This document shows, piece by piece, positions 32,811 to 44,675 of a stretch of DNA of 64,000 bases (its first letter is position 1; the number at the start of each line of letters is the position of its first letter). Source of the DNA: Macrosoma leucophasiata (lineage: Eukaryota; Arthropoda; Insecta; Lepidoptera; Hedylidae); assembly GCA_036365455.1 (NCBI GenBank), contig JAWQUS010000026.1, positions 13,162,001 to 13,226,000 on the forward strand. Reading direction: 5' to 3'. A program made the translations under genes and the position numbers. The notes under the pieces were generated by a model. That model did no database searches and was not told where the DNA came from. It saw nothing but the letters and a program-made list of their open reading frames with translations.

Positions 32811-33658
32811 TCTACATATGACCTCTGGTCAGAGAATATCTAATAATACTACGTATAGAATGGACACTTCGACACCCCGCCCGATTTCCCCGCCTCACCC
32901 AACCTCCTCCCCTCTTATGGGCGACGTTTGGTATTCTTTACGTGCTACGCACACAGGTGCACGTGTATATACACGTAACTGATAGATGTCTGTGTAATAG
33001 AGACCAAATTAAGCGTTTGTATGGAATTTTGGCGGAGTGTCCGCGATGTGCCTTGGTTCTTCTGTAGATGTCTACAGGCTGCAGTCATCACTTAACATGC
33101 GTGTGAACTGCGCGTTTGCTTGTTACCTCCATTTTTTTTTAATTTCTTTTACATGATAAAAACTACGAAAGGCTTTAATGAAAGTCATGGTTCATAGATA
33201 ATGAGGATGATATTATAAAATAGATTAGGCAAACAAAAGCATGTAAAGGACATTTACAAGTTCTTTTATCTTTTTTGTGTCACGAAAAAGGGAAATTATA
33301 AGACGAACGAGACAGATTATTAAATGGGGAGATTACCACATCTTTTACAATCTTCAGATAAAGGTGTTGGACTGTGCCATTAATGCGATATTAATCTCTA
33401 TTAGCGAGTCTTTTTAAAAATGAAGGTTTTTATAAGATTATTGGTTTTTGTGTTTTCAAATTTATTGGTTAATGAGGAGTGAGGTTGGGTATTTAAATCT
33501 TTTGAAGTTTGGGGAAAATGTTCGTTATTAGTATTTAATGCTTAAATAATAATGCTTAATAGCTTAAAGTGGTGTTATTTTTTCGTTCAGTCGATATTTC
33601 ATTGCTCGATTGCGAAGAAAGCAAAGTAAAGAAATAAAATATGTTTTTCATGATATCT

Positions 33659-33745
33659 TTTTTTATGTAATGAAAGTGGCAAACAAGCATGCAGTTCACA
33701 TTGATGTTAAGTGATGACTGCAGCTCACACAAAGACGTTGACAAT
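33659..33745 (-). repeat. LINE-B 3' end, last 85 bp
   Basis: T-run, then ATGTAATGAAAGTGGCAAACAAGC to GACTGCAGC. Near consensus. Confidence 0.65.
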
Positions 33746-33749
33746 GTAT

Positions 33750-34160
33750 CGTATCGCGTTTGCACTGTCATGAAACATGTAAAAGCAAAACACATATCGC
33801 CGAATCATTTTAAAAGGCTTTGAAATGCAACAAATTTCATCATTAAGAGGTCTTGGAACATGTTTTTGATTAGGTTCTTAGATTTACACTCAGGGTATCG
33901 GATCTTGTCCACTACATGTTTCGTGTTTACCGGATGGTTCGGACAACTTAAAAAAAACTCCTAATTAGACAAATTGTGTGATTTGTAAAGCGACAATGTA
34001 ATCGTCAACTTAGACAAATCTATAGACAAAAATGAATAAATGAATAAATGACATCATTTATGTCAATGCAAAACAGATAACAACAAATCTTGATATGTTT
34101 CACTAAAATAATAGGTTTGACAGCAGTGCGAACGCTAGCACCAACAAGACATATTGCATT
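33750..34160. other. Stretch without a supported feature
   Basis: No repeat family or ORF of interest was seen. Confidence 0.4.
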
Positions 34161-34164
34161 ACTA

Positions 34165-34424
34165 CAGTATCCAACAAGAAATAATGCACATATTACACAT
34201 CGACCTCAGAAAGAGACGTCGGCTTATTTCGGATCTGTAGAGCGTTATCTCTTTCGTACCTTATCTATTTGACGTTTGTCGACCATTTTGATCAAGTTTT
34301 GACCAATACCGGACTACGAATACTTACGTAGGCAGTGGGCAGCAGAGATAACGCTCTATAAAGCCGAAACTAGCCGATTGTCACTTTCATAGGCTCGATG
34401 TGCATTATTTCTTGTTGAGCACTG
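34165..34424. mobile_element. Tc1-like MITE, 260 bp
   Basis: The ends read CAGTATCCAACAAGAAATAA and, from the other side, CAGTGCTCAACAAGAAATAA. Similarity continues through CATCGA, AAAGAGAC or AAAGTGAC, TTTCGG and TAGAGCGTTATCTCT, giving inverted arms of about 90 bp. TA flanks both ends (34163-34164, 34425-34426). There is no transposase ORF. Confidence 0.7.
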
Positions 34425-34914
34425 TACATATTTTATGCGACGAGTTGCGAAACATCATCATGTTTAATGTTTTTCGTGCAAAACAGGAGTAAAAAGCTAT
34501 TATAAGCTTACGTTAACAGTAAAAATGAAGGTACATTAACCAATCGGTAGTCCTGGCATAATAAATCTGCAAGCAGGATTCTAAACCGTTATGTGCTTTC
34601 GTATGAAGTGGATCGGAAAGATAAAGTGGAAAACGCTGGCATCAAATTGAAACTGACTTAAATTCGTAACAAATGCATTTCGATTGGGTTATAGAAGAAT
34701 AGTTTTCACTTTTAGTATGAAACGAGAAAAAACGTGTGTAAGATCCTCATATTTAGGCATATTATTTACCGTACAATAAACTGTGCGAAACTTTTAAAAG
34801 AAATACTTTTATAAATCCCTTTATTTAGTTAACATAGTAAAAAAATATGACTTAAAGTTTGTATGCGACCAATTGCGAGGACAAAAAAGAATCTAAATAC
34901 GATAGGTATCATGT

Positions 34915-35280
34915 CTTTTTTTTAATTATTATTATGGCATCGCTATTACGCATATTGTCAGTGTCAAATAAAACGATATTTTGTATTCGTAATAAGCAGC
35001 GTAAAAGTCAGAGTCAGTCAGTCAATTTATCAGTCCGTCAGTCAATCAATAATTCGAGTAAAGCGATGGCTACTTTACCACAACATTTACAATGAAGTTT
35101 TGGAGGCAAACCGAAAGGACATGTTTTCGCACTATTATTCTATTTCACTATAAACGGGTACTGTAATAAGCCTATATCAAACAAAATGCCACGAACTTTA
35201 TTTAATATAACTCAAAAATACATCAAGAGAATGAAATGAAATAAGAGCACCACACGCCTCTTTCAAGGTTCCCGCTAAAA
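34915..35280. repeat. Duplicated 360-bp segment, copy 1
   Basis: It shares TCGCTATTACGCAT, AAGCGATGGCTACTTTACCA, AACATTTACAATGAAGTTTTGG, CACTGTAATAA-type and ACGCCTCTTTCAAGGTTCCC segments, in order, with 41675-42005. The TCAGTCAGTCAA stretch at 35008-35050 is an extra simple-repeat expansion here. Open frames are short. Confidence 0.7.
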
Positions 35281-35617
35281 TACTCGTATCATTAATTAAT
35301 CTTTATCATCATATCAGTACTTTATGTCAAAGTCATTTAAATATCTTGTAACTTCAATTATATTAAAAAATTGTACAAAATTGAAAGTGCTGACTTAGTT
35401 GAAATAGATTTTGCATGTGGAACCGCCCAGGGCACGTCTTAGAAACTACATCGTGTACCAATAGTGATGTGGACAGTCAGTCGATAATGTTATGGTATCG
35501 ATCTAGCAACATTAAAATAAAAAGTAACGTGACGATACTTTACGCTTATAATCCCTGACGAGACAGGTCCTGGTGTATTTATGTATTAGCAATCAATCAC
35601 TCCCGATTCGCCAGACA

Positions 35618-35916
35618 CATTTTTTTTTTTATGTTATGGAAGTGGCAAACAAGCATGCAGTTTACATTTAAGATTGATGTTAAGTGATGACTGCAGCCTA
35701 TAGACACCCACACAAAGACCAAGGTCAAAATGCAGATGCGTTGCCACTCCTGAAGCCTAAGGTGTTATGCCTCTGTGCCGGAAATTACAGGGCCGTACAT
35801 TACCACCTGACCGGAACATGATAGTGCTGAACACTACCATTTAGCGGCAAGTATATTAGGTAATGCGGTGGTGCCTACGCCCGCGAGCTCCATCACTGGA
35901 GCTCTACCACCAGTAA
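35618..35916 (-). repeat. LINE-B 3' end, near full length
   Basis: It is complete to TCTACCACCAGTA, with an extra AAGATTGA inside the ACATTGATGTTAAG segment. Confidence 0.8.
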
Positions 35917-36445
35917 AAAATAAAAAACATTAATTGATTCCGATGATAGATAAAGAAACTACCATCGGAGAGAGGTAGTATTTAACTACCTTTGAGAGTG
36001 TCACCTAGAACCTTTGGAAAAGCTTAATAGGAACCGAATAAGATTAATGAGAACTAACACTTTGAATTTGTTTTACGTAATTGAACTTTAACACATTTTT
36101 AATTAACGATACGGCTTAACATTATTTACCAAACTTAGAAGAGACGAAGAAGTTGTTGTTTGGAAAAACAGAAACCAGTTTGAAAACAATTCCAAAAATA
36201 GTACATTCCATGTCGTTCATGAAATACCTAATCGACCTCATCCAAATTCCTTTGGAAAACTTTAAACTCTTCTGGACGATGGAAATGATGTCGAATAGAT
36301 TACCTTAGAACATTTCTTGCAAAAATTATTTTTTTAACACAACAAATAAATGTAGACAGCAAAAAAATATAATGTAGTGAAAGTTAATTGAGGTCATATT
36401 TAACTAATGAATTGATACATCATTTGAAAAAGAATGTAGAATCCA

Positions 36446-36765
36446 ACGTAAACGTCACTACACGCCTGTCATCCCCGAAGGGATAGACAGAGGTAAATGC
36501 ATACATTCAAGCATGCAAACATGCAAACACCCACGAATCGCCGGTTACGTTTTGGCCCAGGTAACAGTTGGCGAGCCTGTTGACATCTCCGGGCACATTA
36601 CCAAACTTTGAGGAACTGAGAAACTTTCAGAAAATGTAAAAATCTCAATAGAACTAGAGATACAGGCCTACACTATTTTCTACAATAACCCCCTACCTGG
36701 GCATCGAACCCAGGTCTCAGCGTAGTAGTAGTGGCCTGCTACCACTAGGATACCGAGACAGTTAT
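36446..36765 (-). repeat. SINE-G, full length
   Basis: On the minus strand the head (TAGCAGGCCACTACTACTACG, GAGACCTGGGTTCGATGCCC) and body are present. The final GACGTTTACG end is at about 36446. Head changes would spoil the tRNA fold. Confidence 0.75.
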
Positions 36766-36774
36766 GTAGAATCT

Positions 36775-37200
36775 ACAAAAGATCTTTATTTGTTATTATA
36801 GTTATATACTATCAACTACATAACATTAATGCATTTGCAGCATAAGAATTTCAGCTAAGTTTAAATAACTTAAAAGCATCGATATCTCAATCGCTACATC
36901 ACTAATGATACATCTCAGCCAAGTAGCCGTGTTACCTGAAGGCATTAATAACAGATCCAGTGAGCTAGCTGACTTGATATCATATAATGTACTTGGTCAT
37001 AATATACGGCGATTCAAGTGATCTAAGAGTACATCGCTACTCACATAAAGTGTTGAATATTAAATTTCTCAATAATTATTTATTGCGATATTGCATTACT
37101 TTTAAACTACGTTTTAAAGTTTATTGAATATATAATTTATGATGTGTGATATGATATAGTTAATATAATAATGAATGAATAATTAATACGTACACAATAT
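36775..37200. other. AT-rich stretch without a supported feature
   Basis: No repeat family or ORF of interest was seen. Confidence 0.45.
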
Positions 37201-37208
37201 ATTTTTTT

Positions 37209-37486
37209 ACTGGAGGTAGAGCTCCGGGGTAGGAGCTCACGGGCGTAGGTACCACCGCATTACCTAATCTACTTGCCGCTAAATGGTGTTGATAGTGTTC
37301 AGCACTATCGTGTTTCGATCAGGTGGTTATGTTCTGCTCTGTAATTTCCGGCACAGAGGCATAATTCCTTAGACCTCGGGAGTGGCAACGCATCTACATT
37401 GAAATCTCCAGTCTCATATAGATGTTAATAGGCTACACGCTTACTATTACTTACCATCAATGTAAACCGTATGCTTGTTTGCCACT
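37209..37486 (+). repeat. LINE-B 3' end, cut by a Helitron-like element
   Basis: It runs from CTGGAGGTAGAGCTCCGG to GCTTGTTTGCCACTT and stops exactly where the next element begins at 37487. Confidence 0.7.
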
Positions 37487-37790
37487 TCTATACAAATAAA
37501 TCAAATTGGAGTGTCTGTTTCTCATATTAAAAAACTGCTTTTACTAAATGCATATGTATGTATACACGGTACATATACCAAAACAACATTTTTAACAATT
37601 TTTGTCTGTCTGTCTGTTTGGCGGGGCTAATCTTGGGAACGGCTTTATCGATTTTGACGGGACTTTCACTGGCAGATAGCTGATGTAATAAGGAGTAACT
37701 TAAGCTATTTATATACTAGCTGCGCCCACGACTTCGTCCGGGTAGATACTAAACAATCATAAATTCCGCGGAAGTCGCGGGCACAGCTAG
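37487..37790 (+). mobile_element. Helitron-like element E, 304 bp
   Basis: This is the cleanest copy of the family: it starts TCTATACAAATAAATC, holds GTCTGTCTGTCTG at 37605-37617, and ends GGGCACAGCTAG before a T. The ACTAGCTGCGCCCACGACTTCG block near 37718 is a second, inverted copy of the terminal segment. Confidence 0.7.
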
Positions 37791-37799
37791 TCATAAAAT

Positions 37800-39135
37800 A
37801 AATAAATAAGCTATATATTTATTAGTGGAAGAGTTGCAGTGCAGAATCGAGGGCATAGACAACACCGCATTACCTACTCTATCTGCTGCTAAGTACATAA
37901 TATATATGTATACTATGTACTTCTTATGTCCATAACCATAAATACATATTTAAGAATTTTTTACACTAATATAAATAATATAGTTTCAATAGTTCCAACC
38001 GTCTTCCAACGAATGTGTTGGGCCATTAAAATGTAATAATTTGGCGAACGGCTGCAGATGTGCCCGCGCGCCAGACGTTCGCCAATTTATTTGAAATGCA
38101 CCAAGCTTTACAACTGTACATTCCTGTGTGTTACTCAGTAATTCAATGTACGGTATGTATGGCATGTATCACTTGTAGATGGAGATGTTTTATGTTTTGG
38201 AAGTGCAAATAAGCGTGCACGGTACAATCTAGACTAGAGGCAATGCTTAGGCCTCAAGAGTGGCAATTATCCGCATTGAAACTGGTGTTTTTTATATTAT
38301 GATGGCGGTCAACAAAGATATTAGAGGAGTTAGATTGCCAATACGCACCGGCCGCTGAGCGTTCGTTTAGACTCGCGGACGGTCCGTTGACCGTTCTCGC
38401 TCACGCGTCACGAATCATCCATTCATTGTGTATTCGCCCGCTAAGCGCAGACTTAGTGAGAGAAAGACCGTTAAAATGCCAAATTGTTCAGTGTTTTTGG
38501 TGTAAAAACCGAACAGTAAAGCAAACTAAACCAATCAGTAGCATTACTTATCACCGATGAGTCATAATTTTGTTATTTTTTTTTAAGATAAACACGATAT
38601 CACATCGTCCGTTATCAAATATATCGTGTCAAAACAGAGAGTACTGTCAGCTAACTCATTTACACGGAAAACGATGGATCTCGATTTTGTAGTATAATCA
38701 CGTCTTTATACTCGTGTACGAACTGGTAATACCCCATGTGACGTTTTGTGGCGCGACCAAAGACTAATCAGGTGAAGTCAGGTGTGTTTGTCTCGCGCCT
38801 AATTGGTGTATATTTTCGCGCCAAGATAAGCCCCTCCCACTTACAATGGTTGAAGCAGTTTTCGTAGAAAAGCGTGTGTATTGTCAATCTACTCTTATAA
38901 TATTTTTGGGTCAATTATAGCACTCAGTTTATATTTAGTTTGTTTTAGTACATTGATGTGAATAAAAACCAAACCAATCAAATATAAACCAAATGCGGAT
39001 ATGTTATTAATCCCGAGGGAAAAAAATGCCTCGGTGTAGAAATATCGTTAAACCGGAACATAACACGATTGAGTTGAACGTTACCATTTGGCTGTAATGG
39101 TAAAGCCCTACAGTTGCAAATCGAGATACAAGTTT
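37800..39135. other. Mostly unique sequence with small hairpins
   Basis: A hairpin TTTGGCGAACG...CGTTCGCCAA lies at 38041-38092. A CpG-richer patch at about 38340-38470 (CGCTGAGCGTTCG, CGGACGGTCCGTTGACCG) looks like an old MITE, but no termini were defined. A weak LINE-B scrap is at 37826-37892. Confidence 0.35.
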
Positions 39136-39137
39136 CT

Positions 39138-39372
39138 TTTTATGAAATGAAAGTGGCAAATAAGCATGCAGTTCACATGGATGTTAAGTGATGACTGCAG
39201 CCTATAAACACTAACACAAAGACCAGAGGTCAAAATGCAGATGCGTTACCACTTCTGAGGCCTAAGGTATTGTGCCTCTGTGCCGGACATTACAAGGCCG
39301 TAACACTACCATTTAGCGGCAAGTATATTATGTCATGCGGTGGTACCTACGCCCGCGAGCTCCGTCACTCAC
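39138..39372 (-). repeat. LINE-B 3' end, internally deleted
   Basis: The CACCTGACCGGAACACGATAG segment is missing between TTACAAGGCCG and AACACTACCATTTAGCGG. The copy ends at GAGCTCCGTCACT. Confidence 0.7.
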
Positions 39373-39374
39373 AA

Positions 39375-41210
39375 ACAAAATAGTCTTATTCTAATGGACC
39401 GTCCATACACTTGCATACAATGTCTAAAAACACACATCTAATGCAGGATAAGTTCAAAATCTTAATGGTAGTCACTCCAATAAACTGTCTCTACCTATAT
39501 TCTCAGGAAATGTAGGGGTGAAGTTTGTTTTTGCTTATAACAATTTTACTCAGTTTAGTCACTACAGGGCAGTAAATTAACAGAGCACCGTTTTAGAGTT
39601 AAAATTTTATGAAGCTCCCAGTTTTATGGCAGCAAAGTCATTTAAAGTTGATCATCAAAAATAAACATATAATCCTTTCGAGGGTGAAAAGGAGGCATCA
39701 ATGAAAGATAGAACGAGAAGGGGAGAAAATTAAGAAAGTTTAATGAAAACATTCGGCTGGCGTCAGGGGCAAACAGGTGTAAAGAGATAGATGAATATAA
39801 TATCAAATACTGCCAGGAACGTAGTGTTGTGCTGCCAATAGCATCGATAATCAGTTGGAAAATCGAGCCGTAGGTCGACAAATATTGAAATATGTTTTTA
39901 GTGCGATATTATTTTTTAACTTCGTCCGTGACCTACTAATTGTTCACTATATCTAGAAATAAGTATAAGTTTAATTAAGTAAATAAAAAATATTCACGAT
40001 AATTCTTGAAATATGACTTCATTCTTATGAGATATATTCCGAAGTTAAAGACTTCTATCTTTTACGAAATTTATACATATATTACATACCTACGCCTCCT
40101 TATGTAAAGCCTCCAATGAATATAATTTTCATGAATTTTGTCGAAAAATTACAAATGATTGTTTTAACTAACAAACAGCTAAACATCGTATCAACTTAGA
40201 GAGGAACAATGTTAATAAAACACGGATACACAAGATTGAATTTTTCACATTTTTTATCTTATCTCCATCTTGGAATAACTTCAGTCCTTAATCGTATATT
40301 ATAAACGTTATAATAAAAAGGAGATCCATAAACTTGCTCCGTTATTAAATAATGCATAAAAAACGATGGAAACATTTTCCGCATAATTTCCCATCCCTAA
40401 GTCCCCCAAGATAACAAGCATCGTAAGGAAAAGGAAAAAGATTCGTTCACGAGGAAAAAAAAACGAAGGACATGCTTTGTGGAGTAAAGGAAATTGCAGA
40501 TGTTTAATTGTACCTTATGTGGAACAATAAAATGGAAACACATTTTCGGGAAACGTTATTTTACCGTGTTCTCATAAATTCTCATTCATCACAGATTTCA
40601 TAATCGAAATATGTTTTAATGTTTCATGTCTATTCTTTTATTTCCATTTTCTTTTAGTCACATGTGTAATTTTATGTAATTTAATTGGTGGAGTGGAGTA
40701 TGATTATTTAGGAATTTTAATAAGTTATATTTTGGTACTAAAACATAATGTGAAACAATAGATTTTAGTAGTTCTCTAGAATGGGGTCTGTGTTCCTATA
40801 AATCATTTAAAAATTCGAAATGGAAAATGTTGTCATTTGTAGAGTAAGTTTAATTGAACCCGAGAATCAGATGTTAATTTGTACCTTATAGGGAACAGTC
40901 AAATTGTAACACGTTCTTTTACCATGTTCTCGTTTATTGTTACAAGTTGTCGTGTGCGTCATTTCTTTCACTTTCTCTTCTTATTTTAGTTTGACCACTA
41001 AAAAGGAAAAGAAGGATAGATAATAAATTTATTACACATACACGAATATTGTCATTTATAATCAAACCAGACTCTTTTGAAATATTTCAGGAATAGGTAC
41101 GACTTAGTTGTAATTTCAGAAAATTTTATATTATTATCGTTCTAATAATAAGCAAGATTTTTTGCGATTTTATTGAACGGAAATGGGCCTTTATATCATT
41201 GATATGATAT
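39375..41210. other. AT-rich stretch with three diverged repeats
   Basis: Segments near 40500-40620 and 40865-40955, with a third near 41570-41670, share the pattern TTGTACCTTAT-GGAACA...TTTACC-TGTTCTC. The third lies just before copy 2 of the 360-bp duplicated segment. No gene was recognised. Confidence 0.35.
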
Positions 41211-41211
41211 A

Positions 41212-41502
41212 TTTTTTTTATGTAATGGAAGTGGCAAAGAAGCTTGCAGTTCACATTGATGTTAAGTGATGACTGCAGCCTATAGACACTCACACTAAGA
41301 CCAGGGGGCAAGATGAGTTACCACTTCTGAGGCCTAAGGTGTTATGCCTCTGCGCCGGAAATTACAAGTCCGTACATTACCACCTGACCGAAACACGATA
41401 GTGCTGAACACTACCATTAAGCCATTTTTTTTTTCATTTTTATTAGGTAATGCGGTGGTGCCAGCGCCCGCGAGCTCCGTCACTGGAGCTCTACTACCAG
41501 TA
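41212..41502 (-). repeat. LINE-B 3' end with T-rich insertion
   Basis: The copy is complete except that CATTTTTTTTTTCATTTTT replaces part of the GCGGCAAGTATA segment at about 41424. Confidence 0.7.
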
Positions 41503-41674
41503 GTCATAGAGAAAAGTTAGTTAAAAGTTATCAATTGTACAGTAGATTAAATCGGATCAGAAAATCAAATATTCATTTGTACCATAAAGGGAACAATAAA
41601 ATCGTGATATCTTAATCGTTCTTTTGCCGTGATCTTACTGAACACAGATTTAATATTCGAAAAGTAATATATTT

Positions 41675-42005
41675 TTTTTTTATTGTTATAGCGTCGCTAT
41701 TACGCATTTTTCCAGTGTCAAGTAAAACGATATTTCGTATTTATTTAAGCAGCGTAAAAGTTAGTATAAATCAAGTTATTCGAGTAAAGCGATGGCTACT
41801 TTACCAGAACATTTACAATGAAGTTTTGGAGGCAACCTGAAAGGTCGTGTTTTCGCACTGTTATTCTATTTCACTATACACGGGCACTGTAATAAACTTA
41901 TATCAAACAAAATGCCACCAACTTTATTCAATATAACTTAAAAATACACCAAGAAAATGAAATAAAATAAGAGCACCATACGCCTCTTTCAAGGTTCCCG
42001 CCAAA
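41675..42005. repeat. Duplicated 360-bp segment, copy 2
   Basis: It has the same order of segments as 34915-35280 and about 85-90% identity by eye. It lies in direct orientation 6.7 kb downstream and lacks the TCAGTCAG expansion. Confidence 0.7.
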
Positions 42006-42295
42006 AACCAAGTAATAATTTATGTGATTTCTTGTCCTGAGTGATGGATTTTATCATGAACGGTATTATACCAAACTGAGCTCTATTGAAATTAACTATG
42101 CCAGGAGTACGATTGTTGGAGTTGCCGGAAATGTTATGTTTTTTCTGAAGATACTCTTATACTCAACGACAAACAAATTTTTGCTTTTTCTTGAGGGGAA
42201 TAGTCTTTTCATATTATTAAAAATTGAAAAATAATTGGCTAGATACGGGATACAATGTTTTCGACGCGTACAATGTCGCTGGTATAGATAATAAA

Positions 42296-42500
42296 AAAAA
42301 ACGTAAACTTCACGCCTGTAATCCCCGAAGGGTTAGGCAGAGGTAAATGCATGCATTCAATCATACATGCAAACACCCACGATTCGCCGGTTACGTTTTG
42401 CCCATGTAACAGGCGGCGAGCCTATTGACATCTCCGGGCACATTACCAAACTTTGAGGTACCTACTGGGAAACTTCCAGAAAATGGAAAATGGAATAATT
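42296..42500 (-). repeat. SINE-G, body and 3' end
   Basis: ACTTCACGCCTGTAATCCCCG through CATTACCAAACTTTGAGG; the tRNA-like head is absent. Confidence 0.7.
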
Positions 42501-42536
42501 CTGCGGGATCGTAACCTATAAATGTTCATATTTATG

Positions 42537-43066
42537 ACGACCTGTGCCCGCGACTTCGTCCGCGTGAGAATTTATGATTGTTCAGTATCTACCCGGACGA
42601 AGTCGTGGGCGCAGCTTGTGTAAAAGTCCAGCTGTCCAATTGGTCCAGCCGTTCCCGAGATTAGCGGGAACAAACAGACAGACAGACAGAAATTGTAAAA
42701 AATGTTGTTATGATATATCGACGCTTAAGAACCAAATTCATCTATCTACAAAAAAGCAACTTTTCAGGAGACGAAAAAACGTTTAATTTTTTCCACAAAT
42801 TTGTTACGTCTCATAACTAAGGTGGTATTGGTATTGTCTTATAACTTTTTATTTATCGCGAATTTGAGGCTACTGTTTAAAGATAATGATTCGTAAGTTG
42901 GCCATAACAACAACTGCGTCAAAAAGTTAAAATCGACAAAAGTGTAGATAGATGGTTTTGGTTCTTAAGCGTCGATATGTACTGTGTATACATGCATATG
43001 CATTTAGTAAAAAGCGGTTATGTTTATATTACAAACAGACACTCCAATTTTATTTATTTGTATAGA
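42537..43066 (-). mobile_element. Helitron-like element E, split by a MITE
   Basis: On the minus strand it starts TCTATACAAATAAATAAA at 43066. The terminal CCTGTGCCCGCGACTTCG block at 42540 replaces CTAGCTGTGCCC. The element is interrupted at 42718-42975; without the MITE the two sides join as the family's ATATGTAC segment. Confidence 0.65.
42718..42975. mobile_element. Tc1/mariner-like MITE, 258 bp
   Basis: The ends TCGACGCTTAAGAACCAAA and its complement match; arms extend about 32 bp (to ATCTATCTACA) with two differences. TA flanks both ends. The host sequence interrupted (GATATGTAC) is a known segment of the surrounding Helitron-like family, which confirms the boundaries. Confidence 0.8.
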
Positions 43067-43337
43067 TGAAAGCAGCCATCACGAGTGTCAAGTATAATAT
43101 ACGATGCATCACAGACACTACAAAATGTCTGGTCTAACTCTCGACAGGGTTTTTAAAAATATTATCCCTCAATTTATACCAGGTAAGGGTATTAAGAAAT
43201 TTATCGTTGTTGCGTTCAATGAGCTGAAGAAAATTTATTTCGTAAACAAATATTTTCGCAAATGTTTTCGTCGCAGACATTTTTATGGTTCCAATAAAGT
43301 AAAAAGTAAAAAGCTGAACTATAATTATGCACTTTTT

Positions 43338-43610
43338 ATATTATGGAAGTGGCAAACAAGCATGCAGTTCACATTGATGTTATGTAATGACTGCAGCCGA
43401 TAGACACCTACACAAATGACCAAGGTCAAAATGCAGATGCGTTACCACTCCTGAGGTGTTATGCCTCTGTGCCGGGAATTACAGGGCCGTACATTACCAC
43501 GTGACCAGAATACGACAGTGCTGAACACTACCATTTCGCGGCAAGTATATTAGGTAATTCGGTGGTGCCTACGCCCGCGAGCTCCTTCATAGGAGCTCTA
43601 CCACCAGTAG
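43338..43610 (-). repeat. LINE-B 3' end
   Basis: The copy is complete to TCTACCACCAGTA; the AGGCCTAA part next to CTCCTGAGG is deleted. Confidence 0.75.
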
Positions 43611-43872
43611 AAATTAACCAACTTAATGAATGTTAACTTAATACAAACTATCAACCTAAAAAAATACACCCTTGGGGTCAAATTTCGCAAAATCCCGTCT
43701 TATTGAGCACCTACATCCTTAAAAGAAACCTTCATGCAAAATTTGAATCTCCTAATTTGTAGTTTTTTAGATTTTATGATGAGTGAGTGTGTGAGCTTTC
43801 GCTTTTTCACATATGGATTTGTGTCAAGTTATATTTTCTTATATCCTATATCGTACATATGACACACATAGG

Positions 43873-44120
43873 ATGTGACGGAGCTCGCGAGCGTAGGCAC
43901 CACCGCATTACTTAATATACTTGCCGCTAAATGGTAGTGTTCAGCACTCTCGTGTTCCGGTCGGGTGGTAATGTACGGCTCTGCAATTTCTGGCACAGAG
44001 GCATAACACCTTAGGCCTCGAGAGTGGTAACGCATCTGCATTATGGACTTGGTCTTTGTGTCACTTAACATCAATTTGAAGTTTGAAGTGCTTGTTTTCC
44101 ACTTCCATAACATAAAAAAA
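43873..44120 (+). repeat. LINE-B 3' end
   Basis: It starts GTGACGGAGCTCGCGAGCG and ends CATAACATAAAAAAAAC. The TGGGTGTCTATAGGCTGCAG segment is deleted. Confidence 0.75.
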
Positions 44121-44301
44121 ACATAACGCCAACTTATCAATTATTTCTTTTCATAAGTAATGATAATGTATCGCTTTTGTCGTTTTGTTATTCACGAACT
44201 AAATGTACTTATGTAATAGGTATAATATGGTTTTAAATAAATTTACTGTTTACTGTTTACTGTTTATAACACATTTAATACAAGCATAAGCTTAAAAAAA
44301 C

Positions 44302-44675
44302 GAAGCGCGCATGGCCCGGCGGCTGGTGTAGATCGTAAGCGATCTGCTTAGTTAAGCACTACGGGCGCAGTCGGGTAGTGTGATGGGTGACCGCTAGTGG
44401 CAAATTAAAAAAAAAAAAATGCGCGTGCTTCGGAGGGCACGTTAAGCAGTCGGTCCCGGTTGCTATCGATGGATAGCAGTCGTTAAACCTTGTCGGAGGC
44501 CTTATGGGCGGTTTGTAAACATCCGACAGTGGGTTGGCCACTAACCCACCCACCTCCACCAATCCGCATTGGAGCAGCGTGGTGGAGTAAGCTCCAGGCC
44601 TCCCCCCCAAAAAGGGGAGAGACTCGTGCCCAGCAGTGGGACGTATAATGGGTTGCCATTATTATTATTATTATA
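44302..44675 (+). repeat. SINE-A, full length
   Basis: It runs from GAAGCGCGCATGGCCCGGCGG to an (ATT)n tail at 44659-44675. An A-run (44408-44419) is inserted at the CAAATTAAA segment. Confidence 0.8.

Larger units (their letters stand above)
32284..33138 (+). repeat. LINE-B copy split by at least two insertions
   Basis: Family segments occur in order: CTGGTGGTAGAGTTC (32284), AATGGTAGTGTTTAGCACTG (32634), GGTCTCAGAGGTGGCGATGC (32717), TGACCTCTGGTC (32819), then AGGCTGCAGTCATCACTTAAC (33072) and a T-rich end. MITEs at 32364-32597 and 32748-32810 and an unidentified 230-bp stretch at about 32831-33058 interrupt it. Confidence 0.65.

Noticed and set aside
43104..43403. 99-codon Lys-rich frame
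   Set aside because: Its 3' half is LINE-B sequence; the first half is AT-rich and matches nothing I know.
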